Shown here: positions 50,391 through 59,425 of the stretch, piece after piece | Layout of the letters: the number at the start of each line of letters is the position of its first letter | How positions within the stretch are numbered: position 1 is the first letter of the stretch | Source: Nitrososphaerota archaeon | GTDB lineage: Archaea > Thermoproteota > Nitrososphaeria > Nitrososphaerales > CADDZS01 | NCBI GenBank assembly: GCA_027314685.1 | Contig: DAHVAI010000406.1 | Location: 1 to 64,000, forward strand | Direction of reading: 5' to 3' | DNA: 64,000 nucleotides | Notes under the pieces: model-generated | Seen by the model: the letters and a program-made list of their open reading frames with translations, nothing else | Databases searched by the model: none | Told to the model about the DNA's origin: nothing | Position numbers and translations under genes: made by a program

Positions 50391-51026
50391 GTGAGTGCTG
50401 GCAAATATCAGGAGTTAGGCTTTATTTACAATTACATCCCCGGTTCGCGCGAGAATGTGTTATTTTTACTTCACGGCACCGGCGGGAATGAAGACGACCT
50501 ATTAACTGTAGGGCAAATGCTTGATCGAAGGGCTTCAATCATATCACCACGTGGAAAGGTGCTTGAGAATGGGATGCCAAGATTCTTTAGGCGTATTTCG
50601 CCGGGTGTATTTGATATTGAGGATTTGAAATTTCGAGTAAATGAGTTGGGGGAGTTCATAGATCTAGTGTGTAAAAAGCATAGTTTCCGCTCTAAATCGC
50701 TTGTTGTTGTTGGATACTCTAACGGAGCCAACATTGCAGTTAGCTTGGTCTTATTGAAACCGACTTTGCTCAAACGTTTGATACTGTTTAGAGCAATGCT
50801 GCCCCTAGTTCCTGATAGGATTCCTGATTTAAATGGAACCAGTGTATTTATTTCGGGTGGAAAGTATGATGAAATGATTTCCGTAAACAACACGTTGGAG
50901 TTAAAGAGCATCTTTCAGAAATCTGGAGCGAGTATCGAAATGAATTGGGAGGAGTCGACGCATGCCCTAACATCTGACGAAGTAAGCAAAGCAAGAGAAT
51001 GGTTACTCAACACGAAGCTCCAGTGA
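50391..51026 (+). CDS. Phospholipase/carboxylesterase-type alpha/beta hydrolase
   Basis: 211 residues from a GTG start. LFLLHGTGGNEDDLLTVGQML (oxyanion), VVGYSNGANIAVSL (nucleophile Ser), SGGKYDEMISVNNT (Asp) and STHALTSDEV (His) give the carboxylesterase 2 pattern seen in YpfH/MhqD-type enzymes, which are often linked to quinone or aromatic resistance. Followed by DUF309 after 11 bp. Confidence 0.85.
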   Translation: MSAGKYQELGFIYNYIPGSRENVLFLLHGTGGNEDDLLTVGQMLDRRASIISPRGKVLENGMPRFFRRISPGVFDIEDLKFRVNELGEFIDLVCKKHSFRSKSLVVVGYSNGANIAVSLVLLKPTLLKRLILFRAMLPLVPDRIPDLNGTSVFISGGKYDEMISVNNTLELKSIFQKSGASIEMNWEESTHALTSDEVSKAREWLLNTKLQ

Positions 51027-51037
51027 TAGTAATCTAA

Positions 51038-51619
51038 TTGGCAAGATATCTTGTCCGTGTCGATAACGCCAAGAAATACAACAGGCATCAGGTTAGAAAT
51101 GTTGCCAAAGAGTTTCTAGAGATCACCAAGGAATGTGAAGTCGCGTTGAAAAATTTCCGCATTAGTGAGTATGCCATAGAGTTTGATCTCTTCAGTGATA
51201 ATAGCAAGTCGAAGCTCGCAGCTCTTCATGCAATAAGCTCGGGATTTGGAGATATTCTAACTGAGCGCGATCTCGGAAAAGTACAGGCATCTCAAACTAA
51301 GGAAGTGATTGTTTCGGAAGCTGTGAAACTATTCAACGAGCAACGTTACTGGGAGTGTCATGAAATACTGGAATCAATATGGCGCATCGAGCCTGATCCT
51401 GATGAAAAAGGAGCGCAGCAAGGAGTGATACTTGCTGTTTCTTCGCTTGTCCACGCGCAGAAAGATGAGGACGCTGTCTGCTTCGGCATGATTGTTCGCG
51501 CACTTGCAAAATTATCAATGTGGCGTGGCGAGAAATACTTTAGCCTGAATGTATCCTCTCTAAAAAGAAGTCTGCGAGATCTGCTTGCAACAAGGAGCAT
51601 CTTTTTCCCAACAATATAG
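51038..51619 (+). CDS. DUF309 family protein
   Basis: 193 residues from a TTG start. The C-terminal half holds the DUF309 signature EAVKLFNEQRYWECHEILESIWR followed by QQGVILAVSSLVHAQKDE, an all-helical domain with conserved Glu/His. The N-terminal ~90 residues are a separate mixed alpha/beta domain (VRNVAKEFLEITKECEVALKNF). Function unknown. Likely co-transcribed with the esterase upstream. Confidence 0.82.
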   Translation: MARYLVRVDNAKKYNRHQVRNVAKEFLEITKECEVALKNFRISEYAIEFDLFSDNSKSKLAALHAISSGFGDILTERDLGKVQASQTKEVIVSEAVKLFNEQRYWECHEILESIWRIEPDPDEKGAQQGVILAVSSLVHAQKDEDAVCFGMIVRALAKLSMWRGEKYFSLNVSSLKRSLRDLLATRSIFFPTI

Positions 51620-51671
51620 TTCGGCGGCGGTACGTTCATAGGGATTGATTTTTCCACATAATTACTTGTCA

Positions 51672-52055
51672 ATGCAGCTAAAGTCAATTCTGAGCTTGCT
51701 TTTGCTAGCTTCAGCATTTTCATTGACAATAGGCGGTTATCTTCTTTACATCAATTCGTTGGTCCCAGAAATACTTGTTGAAACCACATTTGTTGCAGTT
51801 GTAGTGCTTTTTGCTCTCAGTTATTTTGTCGCGCGAGGCAATCTGCTCGCAGTAAGTATTTCAACTGTTTTAGGTGTGGTAGCACCAATCATGTCAGCGG
51901 CTACTCCGCAACACGTTAGTGTTCTAGTGCAAATCGATACTGGCGGATTGATATCTATTCTCGGTCTGTTACAGCTTTTTGGATTTTACATTTTTCCATT
52001 AACGTTTGTCGTTGTTCGAATTGTATTTCGATCAAGGCTTACTGGTTGGATATAG
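51672..52055 (+). CDS. Membrane protein of unknown function
   Basis: 127 residues from the ATG at 51672; the frame is open to an ATG at 51645. Four hydrophobic helices (LLLLASAFSLTIGGYLLYI, VVVLFALSYFV, LGVVAPIMSAA, LIFGFYIFPLTFVVVRIVF-like region). No family recognised. It ends 155 bp before the transhydrogenase operon. Confidence 0.6.
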   Translation: MQLKSILSLLLLASAFSLTIGGYLLYINSLVPEILVETTFVAVVVLFALSYFVARGNLLAVSISTVLGVVAPIMSAATPQHVSVLVQIDTGGLISILGLLQLFGFYIFPLTFVVVRIVFRSRLTGWI

Positions 52056-52170
52056 TCACGTCAGTGTCAAAGTAATCAAAAGAGAAAATCGCCACCCTGA
52101 CCAGCTGAAAGATTCCTTACGAGAATATTTGATTACTCTAGTGAAAAGTTCTCGCTATTTTGTTTTTTCG

Positions 52171-52186
52171 CGATATAATAAATAGA
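52171..52186 (+). promoter_or_regulatory. TATA box for the transhydrogenase operon
   Basis: The stretch cgatataataaataga is the strongest TATA-like element before pntAA; its centre is about 33 nt upstream of the ATG at 52211, as expected for a very short leader. Confidence 0.45.
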
Positions 52187-52210
52187 TGCTATTTTACGAG
52201 AGTCCGCGTT

Positions 52211-53347
52211 ATGATCGTCGGCGTGCCGAAAGAAACAGTTTCTGACGAGAATCGTGTTTCTCTCGTACCCGACTCGATTTCGAAACTGAAGGGAATCGGT
52301 GTAGTGGTCGAGACTGGCGCTGGAGTAGCTTCGGGGTACTCGGACCAGGCGTATGCTGAGGCAGGCGCAACAATCGTTTCCAGACAATTGGAATTGTACC
52401 TTACTGCTGATGTTATCCTGAAAGTGCAGGCGCCTACAGAGCAGGAGGTGGAACTGATGAAGGACGGAGCTACACTGATTTCATTTCTCTACCCGGTCAA
52501 AAATCTAGGGGTAATTAAGGCGTTAAAGGAGCGAAATGTTAACGCCTTTGCTATGGATCTTGTTCCACGAATCAGTAGGGCGCAGTCAATGGACGCACTA
52601 TCATCTCAATCGACTGTGGCTGGTTACAAGGCTGTTGTTCTGGCGGCATTTCACCTACCAAGATTGTTCCCAATGTTGATGACTGCGGCAGGGACGATTA
52701 CACCTGCCAAAGTGTTTGTGGTCGGGGCAGGTGTTGCAGGCCTACAAGCGATAGCAGTGGCCCGTAGGCTCGGAGGAGTGGTTGAGGCTTACGACGTTCG
52801 ACCCCTCGTCAAGGAGCAGGTCACCAGCTTAGGAGCCAAGTTCGTTGAAATCCCGGTTGATTCCAAGGACTCCCAAGATGCTGGTGGATACGCCAAGGCT
52901 CAAACATCGGACTTCAATATGAAACAACAGCAATTCCTTGCCGAACGAGCGAGGGTCTCGGACGTCGTGATAACTACCGCCTTAATTCCAGGGCAGAAGG
53001 CCCCAATATTGATATCTGAAGATGCCGTTAAAGGCATGCGTTTTGGATCGGTTGTTGTCGATCTAGCAGCTGAAGCTGGGGGTAATTGTGCCTTGACAGA
53101 ACCGGGCAAAACAGTCGTGAAGTATGGCGTTACGATTGATGGATCGCTCAACTTGCCTTCCACGATGGCACAGCAGTCAAGCCAGCTTTTCGCGAAAAAT
53201 GTTACCTCGTTTCTACTAGCGATAGTAAAAGATGGTAGGATCGAGTTGGATTTGAAAGATGATTTGATTCGAGGATCGCTAGTCACTAGCAAGGGAGAGG
53301 TACTGCATCCGGCGACAAAGGCTGCCATCGGGAACATTACAAAGTGA
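52211..53347 (+). CDS. pntAA: NAD(P) transhydrogenase subunit alpha, part 1 (NAD-binding domain I)
   Basis: 378 residues from the ATG at 52211; the frame is open 51 bp upstream, inside the promoter region. MIVGVPKETVSDENRVSLVPDSI is the AlaDH/PNT N-terminal domain; VFVVGAGVAGLQAIAVARRLGG is the NAD(H) Rossmann motif; SGEVV-like RSVIVDLAAEAGGNC is the dimer segment. It lacks the C-terminal membrane part, which is encoded by the next gene, as in three-gene pnt operons of alphaproteobacterial type. It binds NAD(H) on the cytosolic side of a proton-pumping enzyme. Overlaps pntAB by 4 bp. Confidence 0.95.
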   Translation: MIVGVPKETVSDENRVSLVPDSISKLKGIGVVVETGAGVASGYSDQAYAEAGATIVSRQLELYLTADVILKVQAPTEQEVELMKDGATLISFLYPVKNLGVIKALKERNVNAFAMDLVPRISRAQSMDALSSQSTVAGYKAVVLAAFHLPRLFPMLMTAAGTITPAKVFVVGAGVAGLQAIAVARRLGGVVEAYDVRPLVKEQVTSLGAKFVEIPVDSKDSQDAGGYAKAQTSDFNMKQQQFLAERARVSDVVITTALIPGQKAPILISEDAVKGMRFGSVVVDLAAEAGGNCALTEPGKTVVKYGVTIDGSLNLPSTMAQQSSQLFAKNVTSFLLAIVKDGRIELDLKDDLIRGSLVTSKGEVLHPATKAAIGNITK

Positions 53348-53661
53348 TTGTTTTGGTTGCGATATCAAGTGATCTAGTAGTCAATCTACTCATTTTTCTA
53401 ATGGCTACCTTCCTAGGGATTGAGCTTGTCAGACATGTTTCAAGACTACTTCACACTCCATTGATGGCGCTCACTAATGCGATTTCATCAGTTTCCTTTG
53501 TGGCAGCTCTGATAGTGCTTGCAGAGCCGTCGAGCAGTTACTCGATTCAATTGCTTGCAGCGGCCGCAGTCGCACTGGCTTTCACGAATATTGTATCAGG
53601 CTTCCTGCTGACCGAGCGAATATTACGACTATTCAAAAGAAGGGACGATGTGAAGAAATGA
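53344..53661 (+). CDS. pntAB: NAD(P) transhydrogenase subunit alpha, part 2 (membrane)
   Basis: 105 residues from a GTG start that overlaps the pntAA stop by 4 bp. Helices at ~8-25, ~40-60 and ~68-90; the middle contains LMALTNAISSVSFVAALIVLA, the typical TM segment of the family with the conserved Asn and Ser. It forms part of the proton channel. Overlaps pntB by 4 bp, so the three genes are strictly coupled. Confidence 0.92.
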   Translation: MIVLVAISSDLVVNLLIFLMATFLGIELVRHVSRLLHTPLMALTNAISSVSFVAALIVLAEPSSSYSIQLLAAAAVALAFTNIVSGFLLTERILRLFKRRDDVKK

Positions 53662-55040
53662 GTTCTATCCCAATTATCACTCAACTGCTATACGTAGTGG
53701 CAATTGTGTTTTTCATAATGTCTTTGAGGAACATGAGTGAGGTAAAGACTTCAAGGCAAGCCAATTACTTCGGGGCAGCTGGTATGGTAACTGCGATCGC
53801 AGCGACTTTAATCGCTTATGAAATTCACCGGGTGGATCTTCTGTTAGTTGCAGTCGTGATAGGTGTGGTTGTCGGTTCCCCTATTGCTCTGAAGGTTCCC
53901 ATGACAGCTATTCCACAGCGAACTGCGATGTCGCATGCCTTTGGTTCTCTTGCAGTTGCTCTTGTTGGAACTTCAGAGTTCTATCAAAGAGCGCCGAATA
54001 TAGACCACTACACCGTGCTAGTTCTCTCTGCGGAGATGATACTTGGTTATCTTACCTTCACAGGCAGTTGCATTGCTTTCTCAAAGCTGCATGGCATAAT
54101 TTCTGGCAAGCCACTGATCTACCCAGGCCGTACCTTCATGAGCCTGCTTTGCTTGGGAGTCGCTATCGCCCTGGGTATCTACTTGTCAATATTCCCTGCG
54201 GAAGAACAAATTCTTCCGATAATGGTCGTTTTTGCATTGCTCTTCGGCTTTCTCCTGGTGATCGCAATAGGAGGGGCGGACATGCCAACAGTGATCGCGA
54301 TCTTGAACTCGTATGCCGGTTTGTCTGCAGCAGCACTTGGATTCGTCTTAGATAACAGAGTTTTGATAGTCGCTGGAGCGCTGGATGGGTCTTCAGGCTT
54401 GGTCCTCGGACTGATTATGAGCAAAGCTATGAACCGCTCGTTCAGGAATGTGTTGTTCGGTGGAGTGGGTTCGACGGTTCACACTATCCAAACTGCTCAG
54501 ACAGATAGGACAGTCGCCAGTTATACCCCCGAGGACGTAGCCACGATATTAGAGAATGCGCGGAAAGTTGTAATAGTTCCTGGTTATGGACTCGCTGTGG
54601 CGCAGGCTCAGCATGTAGTGAAAGAATTGGCTGATGTTCTTCAAGAGAAGGATATCGATGTGAAGTATGGCATCCATCCAGTTGCTGGAAGGATGCCTGG
54701 TCACATGAATGTTTTGCTTGCCGAGGCAGAAGTTCCTTACGACCAGCTTTGGGAAATGGACAAAATCAATTCCCTCTTTGCAGAGACAGATGTTGTTATC
54801 GTGGTAGGTGCGAATGACGTTACAAACCCAGCAGCGCGGAATAAACCTGATTCACCACTTTATGGAATGCCAGTGTTGAATGTGGACAAGGCAAAAACAG
54901 TGGTTTTCGTCAAGAGATCAACATCGCCTGGATTCTCCGGAGTAGACAATGATCTGTTTTATCTTCCAAATACGATGATGGTTTTCGGCGACGCGAAAAA
55001 GGTGCTTGCGGAAATTGTTGCCGTGATGAATAAAAGTTAA
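53658..55040 (+). CDS. pntB: NAD(P) transhydrogenase subunit beta
   Basis: 460 residues. About nine helices up to ~270 (VGSPIALKVPMTAIPQRTAMSHAFGSLA, GADMPTVIAILNSYAGLSAAALGF with the proton-path residues), then the NADP-binding domain III (VVIVPGYGLAVAQAQHVVKELAD, HPVAGRMPGHMNVLLAEAEVPYD, VVVGANDVTNPAA). Drives NADPH formation from NADH with proton entry. Complete and well conserved. Confidence 0.95.
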   Translation: MSSIPIITQLLYVVAIVFFIMSLRNMSEVKTSRQANYFGAAGMVTAIAATLIAYEIHRVDLLLVAVVIGVVVGSPIALKVPMTAIPQRTAMSHAFGSLAVALVGTSEFYQRAPNIDHYTVLVLSAEMILGYLTFTGSCIAFSKLHGIISGKPLIYPGRTFMSLLCLGVAIALGIYLSIFPAEEQILPIMVVFALLFGFLLVIAIGGADMPTVIAILNSYAGLSAAALGFVLDNRVLIVAGALDGSSGLVLGLIMSKAMNRSFRNVLFGGVGSTVHTIQTAQTDRTVASYTPEDVATILENARKVVIVPGYGLAVAQAQHVVKELADVLQEKDIDVKYGIHPVAGRMPGHMNVLLAEAEVPYDQLWEMDKINSLFAETDVVIVVGANDVTNPAARNKPDSPLYGMPVLNVDKAKTVVFVKRSTSPGFSGVDNDLFYLPNTMMVFGDAKKVLAEIVAVMNKS

Positions 55041-55103
55041 CGATCCGATATTCAAATAATACTTTCCATCTCTCAAGGCTTATCTAATGAGACTCTCTTC
55101 CTC

Positions 55104-56432
55104 ATGGATATGGCCACCGATTTTGCTCGTACGTCGTACGATAAGATCTTCGAAGCGTTAGAAAAGCACCAAAACTGGTTTGCAAATTCAATACCTTTGA
55201 TAGCTTCAGAGAACGTACCCAGCCCTGCAGTACGCGAAGCGATAATCTCAGATTTTGGCAATAGGTATGCGGAAGGATGGGTGGGAGAGCGTGTTTACGC
55301 GGGGTGCACGTACATCGACGAAGTAGAAATGCTGTGCCTAGACCTAGCAAAGCGCCTGTTCGAAGCAGAATTTGTTGATGTCAGACCAGTTTCAGGGGTC
55401 TGCGCAAACCTGACTGTTTATTCCGCGTTCACGGATCCTGGAGATACTATTATCGCTTTGGCGATTCCTAATGGCGGACACATCTCTGCTGCCAGAAAGG
55501 AGTTTAACGGAACCGCTGGCTTGGTTCACGGGTTGAATGTCGAGTATTTTGTATTCGACAGAGAAAATTGGAATATTGATATCGATAAAACGAAGGACAG
55601 GGTCCGAAAGCTAGGATCTGAAGGGAAAAAGCCGAAAATGGCGATGTTTGGCGGTAGCCTTTTCTTATTTCCACACCCGGTTAGAGAGTTGTCAGATTTT
55701 CTCAAGAGTGAGGGTATCACTGTATGTTATGACTCCGCCCATGTGTCAGGTCTAATCGCTGGGAAACAGTTCCAGGCTCCGCTGAAAGAGGGTGCAGATG
55801 CAATGACTCTATCAACCCATAAGACCTTATTCGGTCCACAAGGAGGAACTGTGCTATCTTGGAACAAATACGCTGAGAAGATAAAGGCCGGCGCCTTTCC
55901 AGGAACCTCCAGCAACCATCACTTGCACCATGTAGCTGGCAAGGCTGTTGCCTTTGCTGAATTCTTGGAATACGGGGAAGTTTATGCGAAGCAAGTGATC
56001 GGGAATGCGCGAGCACTCGCTGCGGCACTGAACAGTGAAGGTTTGAATGTCTTAGCTGAGAACCTAGGTTTCACGAAATCTCACCAGATAGCGGTTGACG
56101 TGACAAAGTATGGAGACGGAGGCAATTTGGAGAAGGATCTAGAGAGGGCAAACATCATAGTAAATAGACAACTTATTCCTGGAGACATTCAAGCTGGAAG
56201 ACACTACATGCACCCAGGAGGTCTTCGGTTGGGTACCAGTGAAGTCACCCGTCTCGGGATGGGAAAGGATCAGATGAGGGAAATCGCAGCGTTAATGGCT
56301 AAGATCATAGTAAGAAAACAGGACCCCACCAGTGTCAAGAACGAGGTGGAATCCTTGAGGAAGAACTACCAGAAAGCGAACTATGCTTTTGAGACTAGCA
56401 CTGCTGCGTACAAATACATCAGAGTTCGCTAA
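55104..56432 (+). CDS. glyA: Serine hydroxymethyltransferase
   Basis: 442 residues. NSIPLIASENVPSPAVREAI, NRYAEGWVGERVYAGCTYIDE, PNGGHISAA, CYDSAHVSGLIAG, the PLP-Lys motif LSTHKTLFGPQGG and GGLRLGTSEVTRLGMG are all present. It interconverts serine and glycine using a tetrahydropterin C1 carrier, tetrahydrofolate or an archaeal analogue. It is followed 51 bp later by the phosphohexomutase on the same strand. Confidence 0.95.
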   Translation: MDMATDFARTSYDKIFEALEKHQNWFANSIPLIASENVPSPAVREAIISDFGNRYAEGWVGERVYAGCTYIDEVEMLCLDLAKRLFEAEFVDVRPVSGVCANLTVYSAFTDPGDTIIALAIPNGGHISAARKEFNGTAGLVHGLNVEYFVFDRENWNIDIDKTKDRVRKLGSEGKKPKMAMFGGSLFLFPHPVRELSDFLKSEGITVCYDSAHVSGLIAGKQFQAPLKEGADAMTLSTHKTLFGPQGGTVLSWNKYAEKIKAGAFPGTSSNHHLHHVAGKAVAFAEFLEYGEVYAKQVIGNARALAAALNSEGLNVLAENLGFTKSHQIAVDVTKYGDGGNLEKDLERANIIVNRQLIPGDIQAGRHYMHPGGLRLGTSEVTRLGMGKDQMREIAALMAKIIVRKQDPTSVKNEVESLRKNYQKANYAFETSTAAYKYIRVR

Positions 56433-56483
56433 GACTATAGAATTAGCATAGTTGATTAGTGTATTCAGCTTGCATGTAGTGTA

Positions 56484-57881
56484 GTGTCGCAGCAAGTAGA
56501 CCGGGATACTGGTCTCACAGTACCCCACATCAAGGTCAAGTTCGGGACAGCTGGTATTAGAGGTGTATACGGAGAAGAGGTCTCAGTAAAGGAAACTATT
56601 GCGGTTTGCTACGCCGTTCACCTCTTGCTCGGTGAAGGTAGGTTCGGCGTTGGGTATGATACCCGAAAGACGTCCGTAGTACTCGCGAATATGGCTTCAG
56701 CTGCAATGAATTGGTACGGCAGCGATGTGGAGGATTATGGTATGATTCCAACTCCGGTACTTGCCTTCAATATAAAGAATAGCAAACTTCATGCCGGTTT
56801 TTCTGTTACTGCCTCACACAATCCCCCAGAGTATGCCGGAGTTAAGGTTTTCGGGACTGATGGTATTGAGTTTTCGCTAGAAGCTGAGAAGAAGATTGAG
56901 CAATTGGTGCAAAGGAGTGTGAGTTACACGAAGGAAGGGGGCTTGGGCACTTTTGGCACTTCCCATGAGAATGGGGAAGCAACTAATTTTTACATCAACT
57001 CGTTGCTGAAAAGGTTTAAGCCGGGCAAGAAGTCGTTCAAGATCTTGGTAGATTGCGCAAATGGAACGGCCGGCAACATAACGCCGAAAATCTTGGACGA
57101 GTTGGGTCATCACGTCGTTACTGTTAACGCTCACCCAAGTGAATCGTTCCCAGGTCGGATGCCAGAACCTATGTTTGAGACATTGGGAGAAGTGGCAGCC
57201 TTGACAAGATCTATCAGAGCAGATTTCGCAATAGCTCACGATGGTGATGCTGATCGGCTGGTCATGATAGACGATCTCGGTAAAGTAGTTCCAGACTACG
57301 CTCTCTCCACGCTTGTGCTTAGAATCATCGCTGAGAAGGTTAAGAGAGGAAATGTGATTATATCTGTAAACTCTTCGAATGCGATGGAAGAGACGGCTCT
57401 GAAATTGGGTTGTAAGGTCCAGCGATCTCGTCTAGGGAAGACTTTCGAGGAGTTGTACAAGAGAAAGGGAATTTTTGCTAGTGAGCCTAGTAAGATGGTA
57501 GATCCGCGCTGGGGTTACTGGGAGGATGGAATCTACACAGGGGTGTTGATCTCCCAGTATCTTGCAGAAAATAGCATAAGTTTGAGTCGTGCCCTTTCTG
57601 GGACACCTATGTATTACAATTTACAAAGAAACCTCCATGGAAAGTCACGTCTCAATTACGATGAGGTAAGATCGAGTTTACAGAGTGTTTTTCGCAATCG
57701 AGTTGACAGATTCGATGATCTTGACGGTGTGAAGGCTTATCTGAAAGGTGGGGCATGGTTGATGATAAGAAGTTCGGGGACCGAGAACAAGGTCAGAGTG
57801 TATGTGGAATCACCTAATGAGAGTGAGGCTGTGTTTCTCCTAGAAGATGCTGTCCGGTTGGCAGCGTCGTGTAGCAAGTAG
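56484..57881 (+). CDS. Phosphohexomutase (GlmM/phosphomannomutase type)
   Basis: 465 residues from a GTG start. VKFGTAGIRGVYGEEVS opens domain 1; the phosphoserine loop is SVTASHNPPEYAGVKVFG; the metal loop is AHDGDADRLVMID; the sugar-binding loop is KMVDPRWGYWEDGIYTG, near the usual GEESGH position but not matching it; the phosphate loop RSSGTENKVRVYVES ends the enzyme. With GlmS at 29.8 kb, conversion of glucosamine-6-P to glucosamine-1-P is plausible. Mannose- or glucose-phosphate isomerisation cannot be excluded. Confidence 0.88.
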   Translation: MSQQVDRDTGLTVPHIKVKFGTAGIRGVYGEEVSVKETIAVCYAVHLLLGEGRFGVGYDTRKTSVVLANMASAAMNWYGSDVEDYGMIPTPVLAFNIKNSKLHAGFSVTASHNPPEYAGVKVFGTDGIEFSLEAEKKIEQLVQRSVSYTKEGGLGTFGTSHENGEATNFYINSLLKRFKPGKKSFKILVDCANGTAGNITPKILDELGHHVVTVNAHPSESFPGRMPEPMFETLGEVAALTRSIRADFAIAHDGDADRLVMIDDLGKVVPDYALSTLVLRIIAEKVKRGNVIISVNSSNAMEETALKLGCKVQRSRLGKTFEELYKRKGIFASEPSKMVDPRWGYWEDGIYTGVLISQYLAENSISLSRALSGTPMYYNLQRNLHGKSRLNYDEVRSSLQSVFRNRVDRFDDLDGVKAYLKGGAWLMIRSSGTENKVRVYVESPNESEAVFLLEDAVRLAASCSK

Positions 57882-57901
57882 CAGTCATTGGGTGCATTTC
57901 T

Positions 57902-59425
57902 TTGTCAGTTCAAAGAGCATTAAAGGAGGCGTTGAATCTTGGCTACCAGTTGGAGCCAAACGCCCTAACCTTGTTAAAGAAAGCGCTAGAAGCCAGTACC
58001 CAAAATTATAGTGCCGAGTCAGTTGTAAAGCTGGTGATGGAACAGAAGGCGAAGGTCGGAACTGGAAAGACCATTGAAGTCGAAGATTTGAAGCGTGTGT
58101 TGCCCGGGTTGTTCGACCTCGCTAAGCAAAGTGAAGTTAAGGTTGTCACAGAAACTGAATCAAAGGCTAGCACGACAAGCGATGATATCGAGATTGTGGA
58201 GGATGCGAGCCGGGAGGTACAACCCACTGGTGTAGAAGGTTTTCCACAGTTGTTCAAAAGCCGTTATGAGAAACTGGTTCGTATTTTGATGCAAAGGCCG
58301 GAAGGTAGGCATCTTACAAAAATCTCGAAAATTATTGGTGAGAAGGGCACTGTTAGGATCGCTGGACTTGTTTTTTCTAAAAGGCCGACCAAGACTGGGG
58401 GAGTGGAGTTCACCTTGGATGACGACTCTGGTAGTGTTTCTGTCCTTGCCGTAGGCGCCGAGGTGAAAAAGGCTGTTAGTGAGATCGCTCTTGACCAATG
58501 TGTGATGGTCGATGCAGACCCAGTGCAAGGAAGATGGATGGTGAAAAATGTCACGCAGCCTGATGTACCGAGCAAGAGTGCATCTACTTCGAAGAAAACG
58601 GCGTATGCTATTTTCCTTTCGGACCTACACATTGGCAGTAACAAGTTCTTAGAAGGGGCGTTTACACGCTTTTTGGATTGGCTAAGTGGGAAAGGAGCCT
58701 CTCCCGAAGACGAAGAGATCATTCGCAGGCTGAAGTATATCGTGATCGGCGGCGATGTTGTAGATGGAGTAGGTGTGTTTCCAAATCAAGAATATGAGTT
58801 GAACGAGCTGGATGTCTTCAAACAGTATGAAATGGTAGCGAACAAATTGAGTCTTGTTCCAAAACACTTGCAGATGTTAGTAATCCCTGGAAATCACGAC
58901 GCAACAAGACAGGCACTGCCGCAACCAATGATTCCGGAAAAGTATGCAAAGGCTCTGTACAGTTTGCCGAATGTAAAGATGGTGGGTGACCCATGTCTGT
59001 TTAAGCTTCACGGGGTGTCAATTCTTGCGTATCACGGTAGAAGTCTTGATGATGTTCTGGCTACAACCCCGGGGCTTTCTTATGAAAGGCCACAAGAAGC
59101 GATGAAGGTGCTTCTACGCGCGAGACATCTAGCCCCAATTTTCGGTATGAGGACCCCGATAGCACCTGAAGTTGAAGATCACCTAGTGATTAACGAAGTA
59201 CCTGATGTATTCCATTCTGGGCACGTGCACACCATTGGAGAGGAGCGGTACAAATCGACGCTCATTATTAATTCTGGAACGTGGCAAGGGCAAACCGGGT
59301 ACCAAGCAAATTTAGGGATTAGCCCCACACCAGGAGTAATTCCAATAGTTAATCTGGCTAATTTGGAGATTATTTGGAGGGGTTTCCTGACAAGCTCGAC
59401 AACTAGCCTGCCACAAGTTGGTTGA
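57902..59425 (+). CDS. dp1: DNA polymerase II (PolD) small subunit DP1
   Basis: 507 residues from a TTG start. The N-terminal ~150 residues are helical and acidic. Residues ~130-225 form an OB fold (KISKIIGEKGTVRIAGLVFSK with LDDDSGSVSVLAV). Residues ~232-490 form the calcineurin-like phosphodiesterase with FLSDLHIGSNKF, GGDVVDGVGVFPNQEY, VIPGNHDATRQALPQP, AYHGRSLDDV and FHSGHVHTIG; metal ligands are kept, so 3'-5' exonuclease activity is likely. The large subunit DP2 is not here. Convergent overlap of 23 bp with orc1/cdc6. Confidence 0.93.
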   Translation: MSVQRALKEALNLGYQLEPNALTLLKKALEASTQNYSAESVVKLVMEQKAKVGTGKTIEVEDLKRVLPGLFDLAKQSEVKVVTETESKASTTSDDIEIVEDASREVQPTGVEGFPQLFKSRYEKLVRILMQRPEGRHLTKISKIIGEKGTVRIAGLVFSKRPTKTGGVEFTLDDDSGSVSVLAVGAEVKKAVSEIALDQCVMVDADPVQGRWMVKNVTQPDVPSKSASTSKKTAYAIFLSDLHIGSNKFLEGAFTRFLDWLSGKGASPEDEEIIRRLKYIVIGGDVVDGVGVFPNQEYELNELDVFKQYEMVANKLSLVPKHLQMLVIPGNHDATRQALPQPMIPEKYAKALYSLPNVKMVGDPCLFKLHGVSILAYHGRSLDDVLATTPGLSYERPQEAMKVLLRARHLAPIFGMRTPIAPEVEDHLVINEVPDVFHSGHVHTIGEERYKSTLIINSGTWQGQTGYQANLGISPTPGVIPIVNLANLEIIWRGFLTSSTTSLPQVG

